Below, one piece after another: positions 37,169-46,084 of a stretch of 64,000 nucleotides of DNA; within the stretch, counting starts at the first letter, position 1; each line of letters begins with the position of its first letter. The stretch covers positions 73,312,501-73,376,500 of the forward strand of contig CATIUR010000003.1 in NCBI GenBank assembly GCA_949592205.1, read 5' to 3'. This DNA comes from Helichrysum umbraculigerum. Its lineage: Eukaryota > Streptophyta > Magnoliopsida > Asterales > Asteraceae. Below the pieces are notes generated by a model that had not been told where the DNA came from, made no database searches, and saw only the letters and a list, made by a program, of their open reading frames with translations. The position numbers were made by a program, and so were the translations under genes.

Positions 37169-37625
37169 TGATAAGCATCAAATAGATAGTATATTATATA
37201 GTAATTTATCCCTATATTTATATACATTTTAATGCATTTATATGATTTTAGATACTTATTTCGTTAATATTTGCAGAAATGTATTTTAATTAAAGATTGA
37301 AGAAAAAGGAACGAGAACAAGTCCAAAACTGAAGAAAATAAAGCACTTGAAGAAGTTCAAGTTTAAACCTTGAAGAAATAAAGAAGATAGCTTAAAAGTG
37401 GAGTGATAAACATTAAATAAGTGTTTTGAATGAAGCTTGGATGAAAGGAGCGGAGTTTAGATCAAAAACTGAAGAAAAGTGTAAATGCTGAATTTCCTGC
37501 TATGCGTTAGTATTTTGGCCATAACTTCCTCATACGGAGTCCAAATGAGTTGATTCAAGCGGCCAAATTTAGCTAACATATAGGGCTACAACATATCAAA
37601 AATTCAGCTTTTTTGGAGAAAAACT

Positions 37626-37773
37626 CAACCGCCGTTTGGGCCTTTCAACCGGCGGTTGGATCAAAAATCTGAAATATTCGAGAAACGAGGAGTTGTACTT
37701 GGAGATAAAGTACCCAACCGCCGGTTGGACCTTTCAACCGCCGGTTGGGATCGACTTTCAGCTATTATAAATA
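37626..37773 (+). promoter_or_regulatory. CAACCGCCGGTTGG palindromes next to the TATA box of element F
   Basis: Two pairs of 14-bp near-palindromes start at 37,626 and 37,646, then at 37,715 and 37,735; spacing within each pair is 20 bp. The TATAAATA box is at 37,766-37,773, 17 bp after the last copy. Confidence 0.8.
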
Positions 37774-37949
37774 GAAAACACCTTCCAGCTTCGAAATATA
37801 CCTCAATAACCATAATAATTCGTATATTACGAATTATTAACCCCAAATTCGACTAGAAACACTTTCTAGGGGTTTTAGGAGCAATTTAGAGTCGCGGGTT
37901 CGCAAGGGTTTGTCTATGATCAAGCGTACGGAGCGTGGTTCACGGTTTT

Positions 37950-40528
37950 TGTAACACCTGCTAAATTAGGATAATTAATTATGCCTAATTAATTGTAACT
38001 AGTTGTAATTAGTATGTAATAGGACTAATTGCAGACTCTATTTGTATATATATAAGGTGATTTATATATATATGTGTGTACTTACGCGATTTGGATTAAT
38101 CGTACGAATTAACCGGACGGAGTCCGACACAGTTACTTGGACGTTGGTGACAGAAACTTACCTAAATAATGAGAACGTATTTTATTATATAAAATACACA
38201 GCGAACAAACATTATTTATAATATCGCGACGACATTTTAAATAATTTAACGAATACGTATTAAACGCGAGTTAAGAATTTTAATACTTCGACAAATGTTT
38301 TTATAATTAATTTCAAGGTATTTCATTTAAAATATTCCCGTCACCTTTTAAAAATATAACTACTTGATATAACGTTTAAACGACGGAGGAAACGAACACC
38401 GCACGGAGCGCAGAGGCGCGGACTGAAAATGGGAGGCTTAACCTCCCACCTCCTTTTCTTTTCTTTTCATTTTCTCATTTTCTTTCTCTTTCTTCCTTTC
38501 TTTTCTCTCAACTAACAAAACCACCACCACCTTACAAAATCACAAAATAACATCACGAAACGACGCCGAATCATATCACTCCTTTGGAATAAAAGAACCA
38601 CGGCATCCCGATCTACCTTTCCATCTTTTCGGATTTGCGATCCGACATTTTGTAAGTTTCCGACAAAACCCGAAACTCTCCGTTTTTACTCATTTTTACG
38701 TTTTTATGGTTTATATATGCTTAAAATGTCCAAAAATGGGTTGGGTAAAAGATTTGGACCTAACGGAAGCTTTTCGACCGATTTTCCGGCCACCAATTTC
38801 CGATCAGACCGCTACGTCGCAGAGACGCTGGGCTATCTGCGACGTAGCTCAAAATGTCGCAATACACCTCACAACGTCGCACATAGCGACGTCGTTACCA
38901 ACGTCGCATTAAGTGGCCAACGTCGCACTTAGCGACGTCGCGACCTACGTCGCACAAAAATCTCAACGTCGCATTAGCGACGCCACCCCCTACGTCGCAT
39001 TGATTTGCGAAGGTCGCATCATGCGACGTACAAGCCCACGTCGCACCCTACGTCGCTTGCAACGTCGCATGCTACGTCGCATGCTACGTCGCACAAACCA
39101 GAAACTAGAAAAACACAGATTTTTACTAAGTGTCGGAACCAAGATTTTAACACCTGATTTTACCCAAATTCAGATCCAGATGCGTTTTTCGTCAAAGTAA
39201 TATAGTAGAAATAAAAATTTTCCAAGCTGACCTGGCAGCTCGACCCCAGCCAGGGGCTCTGCCCCTTGGACCCCGCCAGGGGCTGCCGCCCCTTGGACCC
39301 CGCTACCAGGGGCGCTGCCCCCGGACCCCCGTCATTAAATGTTGTAAATACTTTTCACACTAAGTGTTGAACACTTACAAATAACGAAACCTGATTCAAC
39401 GATACATATAATGATAACACTTTGAATCATTATTACAAACCGTCACCAACGGGCCATATTTGTTTTCAAACTACAAACGGATTACTAAACAAACACTTGG
39501 ACATAATGAGTTGTGTAAACAACTAGCCTAGATGGTCTTGCGAGACATCTACTTACTTAACTTTATATGTTTAGGCATTTGAAGGTTACGGGTTCGGAGA
39601 ACCTACGGTTGATATTACTTACTCGTTTATTGATATAAACGTACTTGCAAAGACTCAGGTGAGTCTTACGGCCCCACTTTTACTGTTTTATCTTATTGGG
39701 GGAGATACATGCTACTTATTTTTCCTGAACACAAAGTACTAAACTGATTTCTATACCAAACGGAATTGCATGAGTTAGTTACTATTTACTGAAGTCTCTC
39801 CATCATATATCGTTAGTTATGGACTTAAGCGCGAACAGTAGTTAATGGATCCATTAGGGAAATGACCCTCCCCACCCGGGGCAGTAGCGCTGCCACGTAC
39901 CGATTTACACGTATAAACGGGTGACAACTTATTCGTTACTGATGCTTGCTCACTTACGAGCATGTCACGGGAGCAAACATATTACTTACGGGTTAAGCTT
40001 CGATTATGAGCCTCATGGCAACGGTATAAACTTACTTATTTTCATTTGCTGGATTGCAAATACTGATTTTACGATTGCTGGATTGCAATGGCTGATTTTA
40101 CGCCTACGGGCATTACTAATGAAATCTCGTGTTCAAAGCCGATATTACTTACAAACCTGTGAGATTCACCAACTTTTTGGTTGACACTTTTTAGCATGTT
40201 TTCTCAGGTACCCGGATGGAGTAGGATTACTCCAGGATTTTAGCTAGAGTCGCATGATTTCCACACAACTGCATTAACGGAGATTCTTAGCATTATCTTT
40301 TGTATATTTTGATTATGTAATAGAATCTCCCGCTACATGCGCGGACTCTAGGGAAACTACATTTTTGTATACGAAAACACTAAGTTTTCAAACAATATAT
40401 CTATGGAATGTAACTAATTTACAAACGTTGCATATAAAGGTCGTTTACTTTATCTTTGTGCTATGATATTTGATTAGTAACACCCCAAACTATGCTTCCG
40501 CAAAACAGTGAATTTCGGGGGTGTTACA
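37950..40528 (+). repeat. Element C 5' LTR (2579 bp)
   Basis: Same length as the 3' LTR at 46,085-48,663. It holds a CpG-rich ACGTCGC array (38,813-39,092) and a GC-rich set of GGGGC/GCCCC hairpin words (39,246-39,330). The long Arg-rich ORFs across the array are artefacts of the repeat. Confidence 0.95.
38813..39092. repeat. ACGTCGC / GCGACGT array in element C LTR
   Basis: About 16 ACGT cores, nearly all within ACGTCGC or its complement, in both orientations, some joined as GCGACGTCGC. The copy in the 3' LTR is at 46,948-47,227. Homologous arrays are in the D LTRs. Confidence 0.9.
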
Positions 40529-40531
40529 GAT

Positions 40532-40543
40532 TGGTATCAGAGC
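40532..40543 (+). other. Element C primer-binding site
   Basis: TGGTATCAGAGC, 3 bp after the 5' LTR; initiator tRNA-Met type. Confidence 0.92.
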
Positions 40544-40848
40544 CTAAGGTTATAGTGAACTAGGTTGCATTTAGTGGGCCTAGACTATGACCATTAGGCA
40601 GTATTTCCTTATTAGGCATAATTGGTTCAGGAATCACATCATACGACTTTAATTTAACATAGCCTGATCAACTATGTACAATTAAGGAAAGATGATGTGA
40701 GGTCTGAAATGGTTATGTTAAACGGGGATGCGTTAGTTGACTCTGACCACGAGAGAACCGGACCATTACTTGATGCGTGTTAGACACTAGGCTGGATATT
40801 ATATACTTATATATATTAGCCTCGTCTTACTTATACTCTGCCACAGGA

Positions 40849-41355
40849 ATGGCAAACACACCAACTAATCCGTCACACTCTCACTCACACGGGTCACGGA
40901 ACCCACGAGTAGCCAGGAGGAACACAAGGTCGCCTCGAAACAGCCCCTATCCTGTTCATAACTCTCATGAATCAGCACATCTCACGTTGCCAGTGTTGGC
41001 TACCCAATTCCGTCGTCAAGAGCAAAGGCTCGAAAGTCTCGAACGGGAACAACACCGAATGACCTACCTACTTCGCCAAGCACTTGATCACATATCCCAA
41101 CTCCGGCAAGAACAAGAAGATACCGGCCTCTCTGTAAGCATAATTCAGGATTCAATGACCGCCGAATTAGGTGCGGATGAACTTGTACGAAACCGACTAG
41201 AGGAATGTGAACAGCGTTCACAGGAGACCGAGGATCACTCTCGAACTCTAGCACAACGACTGACCTTGGTGGAAGACAACGCCAGGCAAGCTAACAGACT
41301 AGCAGAAACCGTGGACCGTCTTGTCGCGCTGATGGAACAGATTAATCTACATTAA
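40849..41355 (+). CDS. Element C leader ORF: 168-aa coiled-coil protein of unknown function upstream of gag
   Basis: A complete ORF between PBS and gag. Residues 1-37 are basic and rich in Ser, Pro, Arg and His (SHSHSHGSRNPRVARRNTRS); residues about 48-165 look like a long coiled coil (heptads with LESLEREQHRMTYLL, HISQLRQEQED, LAETVDRLVALMEQ). I chose the ATG at 40,849 because homology with the element D copy begins there; the frame is open further upstream without an ATG. Element D encodes the same protein (last 70 residues nearly identical). By my codon-by-codon count the copies differ by about 30 synonymous and 19 replacement codons, which indicates selection for the protein. No known retroelement domain is recognised. 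An acceptor-like CCACAG ends at 40,846. It may be a nucleic-acid-binding or assembly factor (speculation). Confidence 0.8.
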   Translation: MANTPTNPSHSHSHGSRNPRVARRNTRSPRNSPYPVHNSHESAHLTLPVLATQFRRQEQRLESLEREQHRMTYLLRQALDHISQLRQEQEDTGLSVSIIQDSMTAELGADELVRNRLEECEQRSQETEDHSRTLAQRLTLVEDNARQANRLAETVDRLVALMEQINLH

Positions 41356-41641
41356 GACTAGTGTAGTCTTTGTCTTGTAATCTATCTCGTAACCTAATGA
41401 CTATCTAGCGCTATTCTATAAACTAGTCGGATGTAACAATTCCCGACACCTCTTGTAATATCTCTGTAGGATGTAACCTTTGAACTCGCATTATCCATCA
41501 AATATTCCTTGTTATTTCAACTCATATAAATTGTCATTTTCCATATGATGTTATGTATTACTGCTTTTATACATGTACATCTGTGACAATTACAAGTTCC
41601 TACAAAATCTCATGTGTTTTCATTTCTTTTATTGAAGAATC
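41356..41641 (+). other. Element C spacer between leader ORF and gag
   Basis: 286 bp, the same length as in element D. It ends in a pyrimidine-rich run and TTGAAG (41,632-41,637), a possible 3' splice site 4 bp before the gag ATG, conserved in D. Confidence 0.55.
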
Positions 41642-44600
41642 ATGCCGCCAAAGACAAGACCATACACAGATGCCCAGATTACCTCCCTTATAACCCAGGC
41701 TGTTACTGAAGCCTTGGCTCGGAATACTCCACCAAATTCCACGAGGAACAGCGATGCCGCTGAGACCTCTGCTGCTAAACCTTGTTCTTACAAGGACTTC
41801 CAGAACTGCAAACCCCTAAACTTTGCAGGTACTGAGGGAGCTATCGGTCTAGTACTCTGGATCGAGAAAGTTGAGTCTGTATTTCTGATCTGCAACTGTG
41901 CGGAGGGAGACAAGGTTAAGTTCTCCGTTAGTACTTTTACTGACACCGCACTCACCTGGTGGAATACTTATGCCCAGACTGTGAGTGTTGCTACTGCTTA
42001 CCAACTCCCGTGGGAGGAGTTGAAGAAGATGTTGAGGGGCGAGTATTGCCCCAGGGATGAATTGAAACAACTAGAAGTGGAATTCTGGAACCACAAGATG
42101 CAGGGTGATGACATCACCGGATACACCAACCGTTTCCACCAACTGGCACTTCTGTGCCCAACCATGGTTGATCCTGAGTACAAGAGGATCGAGAAATTTG
42201 TTGATGGTCTTCCTGAGAGACTCCAAGACCTGGTAACTTCTTCCAAACCGGGTACTATTCAGAGCGCCATCCGTATGGCCCATGAACTAACGGCAAATTC
42301 TGTCCGCCGTGGCACAACTTCAACCCCATCTTCAAACAACAAACGCAAGTGGGAAGGAAACCCCAACTCATCCAACCAAACCTCCAACAAAAAGCCTGAG
42401 TACATTAAGGCTTATTCATCTGGAACTTCGGAGAAGAAAGGGTACAGCGGGAGCAGACCCTACTGTCCCAAATGCAACCGCCACCATGACGGTTCTTGCC
42501 CTTGCTCCAACTGCAAACGGTTCGGGCATCTAGCCAAGGATTGCCGAACGAACATTCCTACCCCCAACACTAATGCACCAAAGGCCTGCTTTGGGTGCGG
42601 AAATACAGGGCATTTCAAGAAAGATTGCCCAAAGCTGAAAAACAACAATAACCCTGCTCGCGGTAGAGCATTCGTTATCAAGGCTGGGGAAGCCAGACAA
42701 GACCCGAACGTCGTGACGGGTACGTTTCTTCTCAACGACCTTACTGCTTCTGTGTTATTTGATACCGGTGCCGATAGAAGCTTCATTTCTGAGAAATTTA
42801 GCCCTTTACTTGATATAACTCCCACTGCCTTAGATACTAAATACATTGTTGAATTAGCTAATGGCAAACTGATTGAGACTGATAGTATCATACACAACTG
42901 TACACTTAACCTCACGAATGAAACGTTTCCCATTGATTTAATCCCTGTCGAGATCGGCAGCTTCGATATTATTGTCGGTATGGATTGGTTATCCAAGCAC
43001 CGAGCTGAAATCATCTGTCATGACAAACTCGTTCGCATACCTCTTGTCTCCGGTGGAACCTTAGTCCTACAAGGGGAGACCGGCAGACGGACTCTGAATA
43101 TTGTCTCCTGTCTGAAAACTAGAAAATATCTACGAAAAGGGTATCAAGCCATCCTCGCACATGTAACGGAGAAGAAGTCGGAGGAGAAGCGACTTGAGGA
43201 TGTTCCGATCGTGCGGGATTTCCCGGAAGTCTTTCCTGAAGACTTGCCCGGACTTCCGCCACCTAGACAAGTTGAATTTCAAATCGAACTTGTGCCCGGA
43301 GCTGCACCCGTGGCACGAGCCCCTTACCGTTTAGCACCATCCGAAATGCAGGAGTTGTCTAACCAACTACAGGAACTCCTGGACAGAGGATTCATTCGAC
43401 CAAGTTCCTCGCCTTGGGGAGCTCCGGCCTTATTCGTGAAAAAGAAAGATGGATCTTTCCGCATGTGTATCGATTACCGAGAGCTGAATAAGCTAACCAT
43501 AAAGAATCGGTATCCACTTCCCAGAATCGATGATCTATTTGACCAACTCCAGGGATCGAGTGTTTACTCAAAGATTGATCTACGGTCGGGTTATCATCAA
43601 CTCCGAGTTCGCGACAATGATATTCCAAAGACAGCTTTCCGAACTCGTTATGGGCATTACGAATTCCAATTGATGCCATTCGGTTTAACCAACGCACCGG
43701 CCGTATTCATGGACCTTATGAATCGGGTGTGCAAACCATATCTTGACAAATTCGTCATTGTGTTCATCGATGATATCTTGATTTACTCTCGCAACGAGCA
43801 GGAACATGCTCAACATCTGAAAACCATTCTAGGACTCCTGAAACACGAAGAGTTATATGCCAAATTCTCTAAGTGTGAGTTCTGGATTCGAACCGTTCAA
43901 TTCCTCGGGCACGTGATTGACAGCCAAGGAATTCATGTTGATCCCGCCAAGATTGAAGCAATCAAGGGCTGGGAGTCACCGACCACTCCAACCGAAGTGA
44001 GACAATTCTTAGGTCTTGCTGGTTATTACCGCCGATTCATCGAAAACTTTTCAAGAATAGCTGTTCCCCTAACCACACTAACTCAGAAGGATAAGAAGTT
44101 CGATTGGACGGATAAACAGGAGTCAGCCTTCCAGCTATTGAAAAACAAACTTTGCAGTGCACCAATCTTGTCCTTACCCGAGGGCACCGACGATTTCGTA
44201 GTTTACTGCGACGCCTCACACCAAGGACTTGGTTGTGTGTTGATGCAACGGGAAAAAGTCATTGCCTATGCCTCACGACAACTGAAAATCCACGAGAAAA
44301 ACTATACGACCCACGACCTCGAGTTAGGTGCTGTGGTCTTCGCATTGAAAATCTGGAGACATTATCTCTACGGTACGAAAAGCACTATCTTTACCGATCA
44401 CAAAAGTCTCCAACACATATTCGATCAGAAAGATCTAAACATGAGACAATGTCGCTGGGTTGAGTTACTTAGTGACTACGACTGCGAGATCAAATATCAT
44501 CCGGGCAAGGCTAACGTAGTTGCTGACGCCTTAAGCCGAAAAGAACGAGTGAAACCCCTTCGAGTCCGAGCACTTTCTATGACAATTCGTAACGAGCTTC

Positions 44601-46051
44601 CTGCTCAAATCCTTACCGCTCAACTTGAAGCACTCAACGATGAAAACTTGAAAAATGAAGCCTTGCGAGGCTTGGATAAACAATTCGAAATCAAACTCGA
44701 TGGAACTCGATACTTCTCTAACCGGGTGTGGTTACCCAAATTCGGAAACTTGCGAGATTTGGTGATGGCTGAAACTCACAAATCTCGATACTCTATACAT
44801 CCTGGTTCTGACAAGATGTATCACGATGTCAAAGGGTTGTATTGGTGGCCTAACATGAAAGCTGACATCGCCTTGTACGTCAGTAAATGCCTAACCTGTT
44901 CCAAAGTCAAGGCCGAACACCAAAGACCCTCGGGGTTGCTCCAACAACCTGAAATTCCTCAATGGAAATGGGAACAGATTTCCATGGACTTCATTACCAA
45001 ACTACCAAAAACTTCGAGTGGTTGCGATACCATTTGGGTGATCGTGGACCGTCTCACGAAATCTGCTCATTTTCTGGCCATCAAGGAAACCGACAAGATG
45101 GAGCGTCTGACTCGCATCTACGTCAAAGAAATCATCTCGCGACACGGGGTACCTATCTCGATCATCTCAGATAGGGACAGCCGTTTTACTTCTAACTTTT
45201 GGCAATCACTGCAGAAATCTCTTGGTACTCGTCTGGATATGAGTACTGCTTATCACCCGCAAACCGATGGCCAAAGCGAGCGAACTATTCAAACACTGGA
45301 GGATATGCTACGAGCCTGCGTAGTTGACTTCGGTACTTCTTGGGAAAATCACTTACCGTTGTGCGAGTTCTCGTACAACAACAGTTATCATACCAGCATA
45401 AAGGCTGCACCCTTCGAGGCACTTTACGGACGTAAGTGCCGATCACCTATCTGTTGGACTGAGTTAGGAGATTCCCAACTCACGGGTCCAGATATCATTC
45501 AAGAAACTACTGAGAAAATCATTGGTATTCAAAACCGGCTGAAAGCCGCACGTGATCGTCAGAAAAGCTATGCTGACGTGAGACGCAAACACCTTGAGTT
45601 CCAGGTAGGGGACAAGGTACTCCTCAAAGTGGCACCGTGGAAGGGTGTCATTCGATTCGGAAAACGAGGCAAACTAAATCCTAGATACATCGGACCATTC
45701 GAAATCCTGGAAAGGATTGGTCCAGTGGCATACCGCCTGCAACTTCCTGCTGAACTCAGCAGCGTACACAACACATTCCACATTTCTAACTTGAAGAAAT
45801 GTCTGTCTGACGAGACACTGATTATACCGCTCGACGAAATTCAAATCGATGATAAACTTCATTTTGTCGAGGAACCTATGGAAATCATGGACCGTGAGGT
45901 CAAGCAATTGAAACAGAGTCGTATTCCCATCGTAAAAGTCAGGTGGAATTCTAGGCGCGGCCCTGAGTTCACCTGGGAACGGGAAGACCAAATGCGACAG
46001 AAATACCCACATCTCTTCCCAGACAACGCACCGTCCGTGCACTCAAGCTAA
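41642..46051 (+). CDS. Element C gag-pol polyprotein, 1469 aa, intact
   Basis: One open frame with all gypsy domains in order: gag capsid (about 40-220), two CCHC knuckles (CSNCKRFGHLAKDC, CFGCGNTGHFKKDC) preceded by a Cys/His cluster, aspartic protease (LFDTGAD, Asp374), RT (RMCIDYREL, LMPFGLTNAPAVF, VFIDDIL with Asp710/Asp711), RNase H (VYCDASHQGLG, Asp857; DALSRKER), integrase with HHCC finger and D1116, D1177, E1213 (35 residues between the last two, the DD35E spacing), GPF/Y-type module (YIGPFEILERIGPVAYRL) and a chromodomain-like C-terminus (VKVRWNSRRGPEFTWERED). There is no stop or frameshift between gag and pol. The start is the first ATG after the leader ORF. A C-terminal chromodomain is known to steer integration in chromoviruses; this one is of the diverged type. 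Confidence 0.96.
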   Translation: MPPKTRPYTDAQITSLITQAVTEALARNTPPNSTRNSDAAETSAAKPCSYKDFQNCKPLNFAGTEGAIGLVLWIEKVESVFLICNCAEGDKVKFSVSTFTDTALTWWNTYAQTVSVATAYQLPWEELKKMLRGEYCPRDELKQLEVEFWNHKMQGDDITGYTNRFHQLALLCPTMVDPEYKRIEKFVDGLPERLQDLVTSSKPGTIQSAIRMAHELTANSVRRGTTSTPSSNNKRKWEGNPNSSNQTSNKKPEYIKAYSSGTSEKKGYSGSRPYCPKCNRHHDGSCPCSNCKRFGHLAKDCRTNIPTPNTNAPKACFGCGNTGHFKKDCPKLKNNNNPARGRAFVIKAGEARQDPNVVTGTFLLNDLTASVLFDTGADRSFISEKFSPLLDITPTALDTKYIVELANGKLIETDSIIHNCTLNLTNETFPIDLIPVEIGSFDIIVGMDWLSKHRAEIICHDKLVRIPLVSGGTLVLQGETGRRTLNIVSCLKTRKYLRKGYQAILAHVTEKKSEEKRLEDVPIVRDFPEVFPEDLPGLPPPRQVEFQIELVPGAAPVARAPYRLAPSEMQELSNQLQELLDRGFIRPSSSPWGAPALFVKKKDGSFRMCIDYRELNKLTIKNRYPLPRIDDLFDQLQGSSVYSKIDLRSGYHQLRVRDNDIPKTAFRTRYGHYEFQLMPFGLTNAPAVFMDLMNRVCKPYLDKFVIVFIDDILIYSRNEQEHAQHLKTILGLLKHEELYAKFSKCEFWIRTVQFLGHVIDSQGIHVDPAKIEAIKGWESPTTPTEVRQFLGLAGYYRRFIENFSRIAVPLTTLTQKDKKFDWTDKQESAFQLLKNKLCSAPILSLPEGTDDFVVYCDASHQGLGCVLMQREKVIAYASRQLKIHEKNYTTHDLELGAVVFALKIWRHYLYGTKSTIFTDHKSLQHIFDQKDLNMRQCRWVELLSDYDCEIKYHPGKANVVADALSRKERVKPLRVRALSMTIRNELPAQILTAQLEALNDENLKNEALRGLDKQFEIKLDGTRYFSNRVWLPKFGNLRDLVMAETHKSRYSIHPGSDKMYHDVKGLYWWPNMKADIALYVSKCLTCSKVKAEHQRPSGLLQQPEIPQWKWEQISMDFITKLPKTSSGCDTIWVIVDRLTKSAHFLAIKETDKMERLTRIYVKEIISRHGVPISIISDRDSRFTSNFWQSLQKSLGTRLDMSTAYHPQTDGQSERTIQTLEDMLRACVVDFGTSWENHLPLCEFSYNNSYHTSIKAAPFEALYGRKCRSPICWTELGDSQLTGPDIIQETTEKIIGIQNRLKAARDRQKSYADVRRKHLEFQVGDKVLLKVAPWKGVIRFGKRGKLNPRYIGPFEILERIGPVAYRLQLPAELSSVHNTFHISNLKKCLSDETLIIPLDEIQIDDKLHFVEEPMEIMDREVKQLKQSRIPIVKVRWNSRRGPEFTWEREDQMRQKYPHLFPDNAPSVHSS

Positions 46052-46073
46052 TTTCGGGACGAAATTTCTTTAA

Positions 46074-46084
46074 CAAGGGGAGAA
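46074..46084 (+). other. Element C polypurine tract
   Basis: CAAGGGGAGAA directly before the 3' LTR, preceded by TTTCGGGACGAAATTTC, a phrase shared with D and E. Confidence 0.9.

Noticed and set aside
38706..39200. Arg-rich ORFs in the element C 5' LTR (and the copies at 46,841-47,335 and in the D LTRs)
   Set aside because: They lie across the CpG-rich array inside LTRs, in several overlapping frames, with no motif; identical copies in both LTRs reflect LTR identity, not coding.
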